Positions 41,201-49,255 of a stretch of 52,500 nt of DNA are shown piece after piece. The translations under genes were made by a program, and so were the position numbers. The stretch is from Amoebophrya sp. A120 (lineage: Eukaryota > Sar > Dinophyceae > Syndiniales > Amoebophryaceae), in assembly GCA_905178155.1 (NCBI GenBank), contig CAJINV010000002.1:2990515-3043014 (forward strand), given 5' to 3'. The stretch's first letter is position 1. Every line of letters starts with the position of its first letter. Below the pieces are notes generated by a model that had not been told where the DNA came from, ran no database searches, and saw only the letters and a list, made by a program, of their open reading frames with translations.

Positions 41201-44200
41201 CTTGTCCCCTGGATACAAAAAGACAGCGACCTGGTATTTATATAATGACCGCTTCCTCAGCTTCATCGCTTTCGTGCTAATACAAAGATCGTTCGTGGTG
41301 CTGAGCAGTCGTTGATTCGTTTCGCGTAGAATTCAACTAGCCAGCAGGCTAGATGTTGTTCGCTCACATCGGTATTTTCGCGTTTGTCCTTAAAATTTTA
41401 TAAAAACACAAAAACAACTGCAGGGACAGGATGAGAAAGTGGGAGAATGAAGGAGATAGTGTAGAATGGTTTCGATGCTGGATTATAGTCGGATAAGTTC
41501 GCTTTTTGTAGGATTTTCGAAGAAAGTAATGTAGTTCTGGTCTTTTACGCACTACAGAAGCACTATGGAGCTCCTCTATAGTGCTTTAATTTTATCATCT
41601 TGCAGGAGTCACATACTAGGTGAAGGCAGTTTTAGCCACCAGCCCGGTTGATATCTGACTAATTGTATGTTACCACTGTAAAGTAGTACTATTCAATTTG
41701 TAATGCTGTTTGCGTTTAGATTATGGTTATTCAACTTGTTCTACCTTTGTTTGAATGCACATGAGGAATAAAAATAAAGTTGAGAAAGATGGACTTGATG
41801 TGCGCGCTGCTGCGTGAACTACTGTCATGGTGGCAGTTGTCATCTTCTTTGCTTCGTCGTGAACTGGTATCAGCGGCGGAGGACTGGTTAGGAAGCAAGT
41901 AGGGATTGCAACGACGGGTGAGGAGGAAAACGCGAAGACGGAAGCGGAGGAAAGACGGAATTGAGGATGAGGATGCGGGGAGCTGCTGGATTTATCAAAA
42001 AAGGTAGGGCCTAAGGCCACGGGAACGCCGAGTACACCCGCGCACTTCTTCGTGAATCGCCCCCCGCTTTTTGCGTGTTGAACAGAGGCCGAAAGCAAAA
42101 GAAAAATCAAAAGAAAAATCAAAAGAAAAATCAAAAGAAAAATCAACAGAAAAATCAAAAGGAAAATCAAAAGAAAAATCAAAAGAAAAATCAAAAGAAA
42201 ATCAAAAGAAAAATCAAGAAAAATCAAAAGAAAAATCAAGAAAAAATACGAAGCCCCTCGGCAATCGGCACGCGAGAAGTTTTGCAAAAAAAAAAAAAAA
42301 ATCATGCAGCACAGATTTTTACATGATTCAGATTTAGCATGACAAGTTGCTTTGTTCCAGACCCAGACACTTTTGCATTTGATACTTCGCTTCCCGAGAA
42401 AATTTCCTGCATGGAATTTTCCTCCTGTTCCCATTACCTGTTATGCACTGCAAGAGTATCGCACTCGTAGTAATTGCGTTTTCTGCATCACAAATCTGGT
42501 TTCCTAGGGGATTCACCATGACAAATTCCGTTTGTCATGCTGACAAAGTTTGTAATGCAAACACCACTAGGTAGTGCGATGCTTTTGCAATGCATACCTC
42601 TTCTGCGGCAGCGAGTCGGGGAAAATTTACGTGTGGCACCTGCCGACGGGGGAGCTGGTGAACTGCCTAGGGGGGAACGTCAGCGACACGGCGCATTATC
42701 AAACGGTGTGCAGTCTGAAAATTTCAGCGGACGACGCGTTGCTGGTTTCCGGGGCGAAAGACGGATCCGTGGCGGTTTGGAAAAATCTGTACGGGCAGGC
42801 GGGTGCGAGTGGGACGAATAAAAACACCGGGTTTATTAGTAACAACACGAGCGGAAATCTGTTCCGGAAGTGGACCGGACACACGCTAGCGGTGACGCAG
42901 GTAGAGAACAAAATTAGATATTCACACCACATTGAATCCGGTTACTGCATGCTTGTTGTGCATGGTCGTTGCAATAGAAACTGAGCGCTTCTATACTGTA
43001 CTGCATGAGAAACTCGTCACACATTACACGAAAAAATCAGGTTGCCTTCACAGAAGATTCCACCTCTATCATTTCCGCCTCTCTCGACCACTCCCTCCGT
43101 CTCTGCGACATCATCTCCGGAAGAGAAGTGAAATCGATCCAAACCGGGTTTGCGGTCCGCGCGTTCGCGGTCGGAAACTTGGGCCAGGTCTACGTCGGGG
43201 GGTCTTTGGGCTCGTTGAAAACGTTCGATCTATTCGGCGACCGGGTGGAAGGGGATGACTTTCTGGGACATCATCAAAGCCGGTTGAAACAAGGTAAGGA
43301 CAGTACGATGATAATGGTTCAACATCCACACAGTTTCAGTTGTCGTGTTTGTCTGTTGACACACAGCAACTATCGCGGCAACACTGGTGGTTTCTGATTT
43401 CGAAAAATTGAAGCTCAAGCTCTTGCATGACAAACTAATACCACATCGAAAAATTATAAATAGGTCTTGCCAGCACGCCCTTTGCCGTCCAGACAAGCCA
43501 GCACAACTTCTCCGACGACAAAAACGCTTTAGGAGCTCCTACTGCTGTATCCCCTCCAATCACCGAGTTGCAGCTGTCGCACGACAGATTGTTCTTACTG
43601 GTGTCGAATTCTTGTGATTTGAAGGTTTACGACACGAGAAACGGGCAGAACGTTAACACGGTCAAAAACGTAAACGCGTTGATTTCCACCGTCATCGACA
43701 CGAGTGCGATGCCTGGAGGCAGGAAAAAGCGAGGTACAAACAACTGCACATCAAGTTCTACTTCAGCATCCAACATAACTCACGACATCCACTGGCAACC
43801 GTTGCAACGTGCGGTGATGTCGAGTGCGACGAGAAATTCAAATTCTGCTTTTGGGAGACAAGCCGCGGCTTCTTTGGCACGAAAAATGGAGGAAGAGTTG
43901 CACTTGCAGAAGGACAATTTGCGGTTTTCCTGTTTTACAAAAACAACTGGGACAACGACGACGAACAAGCGGGGTCGAGACGATATTCATACCCTTTCGA
44001 CGTCAACTCTGGTGAACCTACCCAGCTCCGAATTCTCTACTACCTCAAGGCAGCGACTCGCCACCGAGATTGCGAGAAGGTTGATTTCCAAGGACGTTTT
44101 TAAGGAGAATGAAGAAACTAGTGCTGGAAATAAATCTGTAGCCGAGGAGGAAAAGAACCAGGCGCAAAAGAAAGAACAGGGGGCTCCTGCAGGTGGTAGT

Positions 44201-45064
44201 AATAAAGACAAAGCAACTTCTGCAAATCAGCAAGTACTAGCGAACAGTACGAAAGCAGCGTCGAAAGCGGCTTCTAGTGCTGATGCTTCGAGAACAAGTA
44301 TGAAGATCAGGTTCCTGCCGCCGGATTGCTTCTCTGTACTCCGTAGTATTGGCGGGGGGACAACTGCTGCTCCTTCGCGAGGACTGGCCAGTCGTGTTGG
44401 AGGTGTCACAACCTGTTCCAAGAATTATAGCGGTCTATCTCCCTCTTCTTCCCTCCGTGACGAGCTGTTAAAGTACCACAACACGCCGTCCATTCGGAAT
44501 TTGGATTTAACAGAATTAATTCCAGCGACATCTTCATCCTCCACCGCAAAAATTATAGCCTCTGCATCATCATCCTCAACAAAATCTACAGTGTCAAAAG
44601 AGTCATCCAGTCACGAAGCCGCCGAAGAGGACCGGCAGTTCGAGCTGGACTTCCTCCGACAGAAACTCATCAACACGCAGAAAACTTCCACGCGGTGGCG
44701 CAAACTCGCGAACAAATTTTACTCGGAGGTGTTGCCGAAAATGAATTACATCAAGGAAAAAGATTTGGAGGAAAAGGAGAAGCAAAAACAGCGAGAAAAG
44801 ATGCGGTCGGATACGAAACTGCCGAGTTTGATGATGTCAACTTCAACATCTGCACATCAAGTAGAACATCAGAATAAGTCTATGTCGTCGAAGAACAACA
44901 GCACCAGTATGGGGCTGAACCCGAACTGCAGTGCGTTTAGCGATCAGGAACAACAAGCGGTGGATGACGATGTGGAGATGGAAGATGAAGAGGAATATGG
45001 GAAAAGGCAAGCTGGCAATGGCAATGAAGCCGCGACGAAGAGCAAGTTGCTCGGGGGTGCTTGA
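38254..45064 (+). CDS. WDR18: WDR18/Ipi3-like WD40 protein
   Basis: Seven exons (38254-38340, 38612-38698, 38961-39173, 42390-42441, 42602-42900, 43041-43293, 43464-45064) join into 863 codons plus TGA. Four introners and two GT-AG introns (42901-43040, 43294-43463). WD40 blades are visible: HGRYLACTLYPDKAILLVWK, LFCGSESGKIYVWHLPTGEL, DALLVSGAKDGSVAVWK, then GHTLAVTQVAFTEDSTSIIS with ASLDHSLRLCDIISGREV and VYVGGSLGSLKTFDL. The spacing HTLAVTQV..SASLDHSLRL..GREV..YVGGSLGS resembles WDR18/Ipi3 from memory, the WD40 subunit of the Rix1/PELP1 complex that matures 60S pre-ribosomes in the nucleolus and nucleoplasm. The C-terminal half is a long Ser/Thr-rich and Lys-rich extension with a helix (about 720-760, DFLRQKLINTQKTSTRWRKL) and an acidic tail; Ipi3 also ends in a helical segment. 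It could be another nuclear WD40 protein. Confidence 0.65.
38341..38606. mobile_element. Introner, family B (266 bp)
   Basis: Starts TATGCATTGCAAATATGTCT and ends CAGACATATTTGCAGTTGATA. Exact duplication GCAAC. Inserted between codons (AAC|TCC). Confidence 0.92.
38699..38955. mobile_element. Introner, family B (257 bp)
   Basis: Starts TATCAAATGCAAAAATGTCT and ends CAGACATTTTTACATTTGATA. Exact duplication AAGCC. Inserted between codons (GCC|ATC). Confidence 0.92.
39371..40720 (+). CDS. LINE polyprotein C-terminal part: RNase H and zinc-finger-like tail (partial)
   Basis: Open from the truncation point to TAA at 40720; the first ATG is at 39389 but the true start is missing. An RNase H-type domain is visible: FDAECVGLIQQLKEIEHQ (motif with catalytic Glu), FFLDSNSIVQALE (Asp), and FRWTPGHCGQQANDCADHL (His and final Asp). 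Downstream a Cys-His cluster (KCKKCGAWSHCGVDHALFEC) resembles the C-terminal zinc finger of many LINEs. Endonuclease and reverse transcriptase regions are absent. The reading frame has no internal stop, which suggests a fairly young copy. Confidence 0.75.
   Translation, partial: NLDARPMDRIGEDMGIGRLSGLQGEELNTSRKKIAKAHNTLSRGLLRKSQGNLVTATDGLVDKDRNLGVGAGASWWWEPVGDDGTGRLTTEAGEDAMPEPAWISGSYVCSPIEDVHTDSFDAECVGLIQQLKEIEHQIKTSPHLKHMLRHFYFFLDSNSIVQALECYCDSSSEMVHSIMKHMEMIETACIGRKPNEEEEAWFHFRWTPGHCGQQANDCADHLTNIYKQMWKDGDQDYSENAARPIYTKLITAPILRRLLLRRVLDKSVAQADSVSAYLRDRAKELGSFRPPVGVFPNREAELLHFWIWLGIAPQPHLGCDEIQYENGKMKQKCKKCGAWSHCGVDHALFECEKIEKPRVRHLGFSKCAPTLGRELLRCPQKIMRLVVDAEAELTHEFFREKVGGCVEKIGISMERIPKQHAKMENVYKKANDLTSMKVFTKLMPLKYLG
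40721..42070. other. LINE 3' untranslated region
   Basis: AT-rich, non-coding, no introner arms. The translations available on the minus strand are short and hydrophobic without a domain. Confidence 0.5.
42090..42255. repeat. 12-base minisatellite AAAAGAAAAATC
   Basis: About 13 near-exact tandem units on the + strand, near the poly(A) end of the LINE. Several units have lost an A or the AAAG part. Confidence 0.9.
42442..42596. mobile_element. Introner, family A (155 bp)
   Basis: Starts TATGCACTGCAAGAGTATCG and ends GCGATGCTTTTGCAATGCATA. Flanks CCTGT and CCTCT (one mismatch). Restores Leu-Phe-Cys-Gly at the start of a WD40 strand. Confidence 0.88.
42901..43040. other. GT-AG intron
   Basis: Donor ACGCAG|GTAGAG and acceptor AAAATCAG|GTTG. 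Splicing joins GHTLAVTQ to VAFTEDS, a standard WD40 transition. No introner words inside. Confidence 0.8.
43294..43463. other. GT-AG intron
   Basis: Donor AAACAAG|GTAAGG and acceptor AAATAG|GTCTTG; the frame continues Lys-Gln-Gly-Leu-Ala-Ser. No introner words inside. Confidence 0.78.
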
Positions 45065-45747
45065 AGGAATGATCCGGATGAAAAGGAAACCTTGTGAAGG
45101 ACACTGTCACTGACGCAGCTATGGACAGGGATGTTATTTGTAGAAGTACTACCACGCAGACGCATGGAGGTCATCGAAAATGAAATGAAAATTTTAGGAC
45201 AACTCACTTTACGCATTGCGCGACTTTTGTGTAGATGCGTTGCTGGCCTGTTTAGTGTTTTTTTTTCTCGCCTTGTGTTCTGCTTCTTCAAACTTTCGAC
45301 CTATTTGTTCGTGGCAACTGGTGCATTGGCATTGTTGGGGGAACAATCCTTTTTGTTGTTCAGTCGCTAGGAAAATCGAGGGGCAGATGAAGTTCTGGGG
45401 CTGCAGCATTTCGGATTATTGGTTTCGAGCTCGATAGTTGTACCATAAAAATTCGTGATAGATCTCCAACACTCCAACACCCATCAAGATTTCGCTCACT
45501 TCCATTCGCAATCGTTGTCGGTCTACTTGTGGCTTTCCATAGATTTAAAGTTGTTTCGAACAAAGTTGTGAAGAACTGAATTAAACGCCGCAAAGGCACA
45601 GAGCCGAAGGGAATATCATCCGAGAGAAAGTCGGACGAAAGCTTTTGAAAACAAATTTCACTCTAGTAGTTGTCGGACTTTCCACGAAGAACTAGTTCTT
45701 GGCCGCTGTAGTTGAGAATAAACATATCTCAAGTCTAGCCCAAAAAA
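45065..45747. other. Intergenic region
   Basis: About 680 bases without repeats or a convincing frame. Ends in an A-rich leader (CCCAAAAAA) before the next ATG. Confidence 0.35.
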
Positions 45748-48547
45748 ATGCGCCGTTTCCTTCATCATTTTCGCAGTAAGGCGAACCAAGGTGCAGCTGC
45801 CGCGGGACCCTCGACATCATCCTCACACCAGCCGCTGCGGTTGCGAAAGCCGGAGGAGTTGACGACCCTTCTGCAGCAGAAGGTGGCTGAGGCAGCAGGA
45901 GGACGATCAGGAGAGCAGACTGCGACTGGTCCAAGTACAATTGGTGGCCCTAATACAACTAGCAGATCTTCACTATCACTGTCCTCTTCTTCGTCGAGGC
46001 CGGTGCATCATCAACCCGCGCTTTTCAAACACAACTTCTTCATCCGAACTGTGTCAAAAAATGCTCCTAATGAGCAACTACAAGGGATATCATGTGGTGC
46101 ATCCTCACCACTAACAACGCGGAATTTCTCCTCTTCTTCGTCCACTACCAAGAAGAACGGGAACAAAAACCCAAACCCCAACGACCAAAAATCCTTGAAG
46201 CAGAAATTCCCGCGCGAGTGGGCGGTTTTTTCCACCATAGACTCGAACAGCAAGGGGTATTTGCTGAAACAGGATTTGATCACCACCTGCGAGCAGATTG
46301 AAGTCCCCGAAATGGCGGACTTTCTCTTTGAACTACTAGACCGGAACAACGATGGGGTGATCGATTTCGCGGAAGTGGTTGCGAACTACAAGGCGCTGAC
46401 CATGGTCCGTAACGCCGCAAGATTCCGTTCCTGGAAAAGAACGTTCGGCTTAGGCGTCGCGGGAAACGTAGCCGGGCACATGGACCAAGCGGGGGAGGGT
46501 GTAGAAGCCGCGATAGTAGAAGACCACGCAACAAGTTCTGATGCAACTACGAGCAACGACAAGCCTAACCTTCCCCCCGCGGTCTTCGCTTTTTACGTCC
46601 CACCACTCGGAAATACTACGCCCGAAAAAGTGGAGATCCCGAAGGAGTTTAGTTTCGTGAGGCGGAAAACCCCGGACGTCGAGCAGGGTGAAAAGGAAAC
46701 GCTGCAGCAGAAAATCAAACGGTTGCAGCGGTTCCCCATCTCCAATGCGGTGATTCATCATCCAAGCATATCCTATGTAAAAATGCCCCCAGCACCCCAT
46801 AGTCAAGATGGGAACTTTGCAACACAAAGCCTGAAGCTTTGGGAGTCACGCATGACAAGCTGCTTCATCTCTGGGAGTGTAGTAGTGCCTGTTAGCAAGG
46901 ACAGCCGCATCACGAATCCATCTGCTTATCCTGTTCACAGCATTACAAATTGCGAAATACCGCTGTAGAAACGACTCTCATGGTGAGATGCGCATTACAA
47001 ACGTTGCTGCATTTGCAAATCCGCATGACAACTATGGGTTGGGATTGTTTTTACTCAGGATAAAGCAGCCTAGGCGGTGCCAGTGACGAAGAAGACCACC
47101 CGGATGCGGACACCGTTGCGGGGTCCAAGTTCCAACGAGTGCAAGTGGAGCCAGAGATATCCAAGAAAAAAACGTTGTTAGGGTGAATTTGTGATGCGCA
47201 ACATGCAAGATGATTGCGCCTGTCATGCTTGACATGCATCATAGGGTCCATTAAAGGGCGTTTTGGTTTTCGCGTACTATCTGCGCATGACAGGTTTTTG
47301 CTGTCATACCAGACAAATTTGTAATACTGTTCCTCCAAAAAAGTTACACCTACAATGTTTTTTTCTTGGATAAGAGATCGCTTTGTTTTGCGAAGTGAAA
47401 TACAAAGCGCAGGACGCCCTGTCGTTCGGGTCCGCGAAATTCGTCACGGAACTATTGCCGAAAAAGATCGCCGCCTTCAACGACTTATCGACTGCAAAAG
47501 TGTCGTACTCGTACGATTTTTCTGTCATGGCAATCCTGCGTGACAGATGTATCTGGATACGCTAATCAGCATGGCAAATTCCATTTTTCATGCTGGGCAA
47601 ATGCAATTTTCACTAGTATGATTATGATGCTTTTGCAATGCATACGACTGCTCCGTGCGGGAATTGGAGGGGTCTGTGAAACTGTCGGAGAAGAAGAACT
47701 GGGGTATCGACAGGATAAATCCCCCCTCCCCATATCAAAACGGAACTTCTGATGCTGCATTTGTGTACACAAATCAGACCTGTCTTGCAGTAGAGGACTG
47801 CAGGCATACACCAAGCCTCAGTAGAGAAGTTTTGACATAGGCGCCTTAGGCGCCTAGGTCAAAACTTCCAGGCCTCTAGGCGCCGCCTAGAAGCATGAGA
47901 AACGCCTACGCCGTAGGCCCAGCAGCATCACAAACCGCCTCCGCAAAAATGCGGCGGACTCCAAGGAGTTGCCCCTTTGCAAGACAGGCCCGATTTGTGA
48001 CCACAAATCAGCAACGCAAATTTTTGGAAACACACCTTTGCAATATGGGGAGGGGGGATTTTTCCTTTTGATATGGGGCAGGGCGAGCAAGGGGATTTCA
48101 CTAGAATCCTTCAAAATCGACTCCCTGAACCCGGGCACTTTGGCGGATCGGCTCTGGATCGGGTCCTGGTTGCTGCGAGATGGCGTTTTACACGAGTACA
48201 CCTTGAAAGCACCGGCCAGAAACTACTTGCTGTATCACCAGCCGTTGCTGGATTGGATCATCGACCGGTGCAATTTCCAATCTGCGACGGACAAGTGGGA
48301 AGATGTGAACGAGCTACTCCAATGCGCGGGGTACCCGACAAAGATGTGGATCGCTTTGGGAGCCGGGAAGTACACGGAGTGGGGGGAAAAGAATTTCATC
48401 GACTTGTACGACGAAACAGTGGTGATAATCTGGGATGAGGAGGTGTTTGGGGCTGTGGGGCCGAGCGAGGACATAATTCGGAAAACCATCATTAACGATG
48501 AAAACAGTCCGGACGGGTTGGTGGCGCTGCACCAAACCTTTGTATGA
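45748..48547 (+). CDS. EF-hand plus DUF5718-like protein, paralogue 1 (introner-rich)
   Basis: Five exons (45748-46768, 47068-47157, 47378-47485, 47650-47704, 48079-48547) join into 580 codons plus TGA. The N terminus (MRRFLHHFRSKANQG) is basic and could target mitochondria; a Ser/Thr-rich stretch follows. An EF-hand pair lies at 165-176 (DSNSKGYLLKQD, degenerate) and 198-209 (DRNNDGVIDFAE, canonical Ca2+ ligands). From 234 the motif GLGVAGNVAGHMDQAGE opens a domain containing VFAFYVP, VQVEPE, IAAFND, SEKKNWG and, near the C terminus, WIALGAGKYTEWGEKNF. From memory this order matches the bacterial DUF5718 family, function unknown. Every junction can be checked against the intronless paralogue at 49256-51634. 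All four introns are introners of four different families. Confidence 0.75.
46769..47062. mobile_element. Introner, family I (294 bp)
   Basis: Starts TATCCTATGTAAAAATGCCC and ends GGGATTGTTTTTACTCAGGATA. Exact duplication AAGCA. Lies in the variable linker before the VQVEPE motif. Confidence 0.92.
47158..47372. mobile_element. Introner, family F (215 bp)
   Basis: Starts TATCCAAGAAAAAAACGTTG and ends AATGTTTTTTTCTTGGATA. Exact duplication AGAGA. Excision gives EPEIALFCEVKY, aligned with EPEVALLAKIEY in the paralogue. Confidence 0.95.
47486..47644. mobile_element. Introner, family A (159 bp)
   Basis: Starts TATCGACTGCAAAAGTGTCG and ends GATGCTTTTGCAATGCATA. Exact duplication CGACT. Excision gives AAFNDCSVR, aligned with AAFNDCSLR in the paralogue. 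Confidence 0.95.
47705..48073. mobile_element. Introner, family G with extra palindrome (369 bp)
   Basis: Starts TATCGACAGGATAAATCCCC and ends GGGATTTTTCCTTTTGATA. Exact duplication TGGGG. Excision gives SEKKNWGRASKGI, aligned with SEKKNWGFGSKGI. A near-perfect palindrome of about 42 bases (GAAGTTTTGAC..GGCGCC..GTCAAAACTTC) sits at about 47827-47869. Confidence 0.95.
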
Positions 48548-49255
48548 TAGTAGGTACAACCACGAGAACAAGCGTTGTAGTTACAAGTACACAATGCGAG
48601 TATGTATGGTGTAGTTTCAGGTAAACTTCAGTTCACATTCCAGTCGGACTGCGGGAGCCGAAAACGAAATGTACCACACTGCGTTCGCGTTGCGTTCAAT
48701 TTGAGAACTTTTTGAAAATGAAAATTTCAATTGGTGCTGCCGTGTATCACAGATACTACACTAGGCGCGGCGCGTCAGCGCGACGATGATCCGCCTGGAG
48801 ATGGTTTTTTGTTGTTCGACGTCCTTGCTGCTAAATTCAGTCGGTGAAAGACTTCCTAATAGAAGAGAATACAAATGGTTGTGGAGTAAGTAGCATTGGT
48901 AGTACTATCGGTTTCGTGCAAAATACGCCTCCTGAAATTGCTTCGCTTTTCATCTTCGGTAGAAAGCAAGCAACGAATCAAGAATCGGTCGTGCAACTTC
49001 TCGTTTTTTCATACATCACACTTCTTTGTTCAGTGAAAATAAGCTTATCGTGCAGCCACTTCTCGTGCTTCGAGGACTTCCAACTTTGGAATATCTCCTG
49101 TTGATCTGCTTCATCGTTTTTCTTGTACAGGACCTAATAAATTGTTCGTACCCAACATAAACACTTCCTCCAACTACAAGAACAAATTTTACCAAAATCG
49201 AACTGTACACTACAGGAAAGTTGTTTGATCCATTCATCACAACAAATTGCCCACA
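48548..49255. other. Intergenic region between the paralogues
   Basis: About 700 bases without repeats or a convincing frame; no introner arms. The spacing suggests a simple tandem duplication of the gene. Confidence 0.35.

Larger units (their letters stand above)
39366..42300 (+). mobile_element. 5'-truncated LINE (non-LTR) retrotransposon
   Basis: Bounded by a target duplication, ATCATGCAACACAG at 39352-39365 and ATCATGCAGCACAG at 42301-42314 (one mismatch in 14), with a run of about 15 A just before the right copy. This is the footprint of target-primed reverse transcription. Only the end of the coding region is present (39371-40720), so the copy is 5'-truncated. A roughly 1.6 kb 3' untranslated part includes a 12-base minisatellite. 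Confidence 0.85.
39174..42384. mobile_element. Family-B introner carrying a nested LINE (3211 bp)
   Basis: Left part 39174-39365 starts TATCAACTGCAAAAATGTCT and right part 42301-42384 ends CAGACACTTTTGCATTTGATA. Together they match the 268-base element at 6140-6407. Flanks CGTCG and CTTCG (one mismatch). A retrotransposon occupies the middle. Excision joins Arg-Ala-Ser to Leu-Pro-Glu-Lys in a WD40 blade. Confidence 0.88.
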
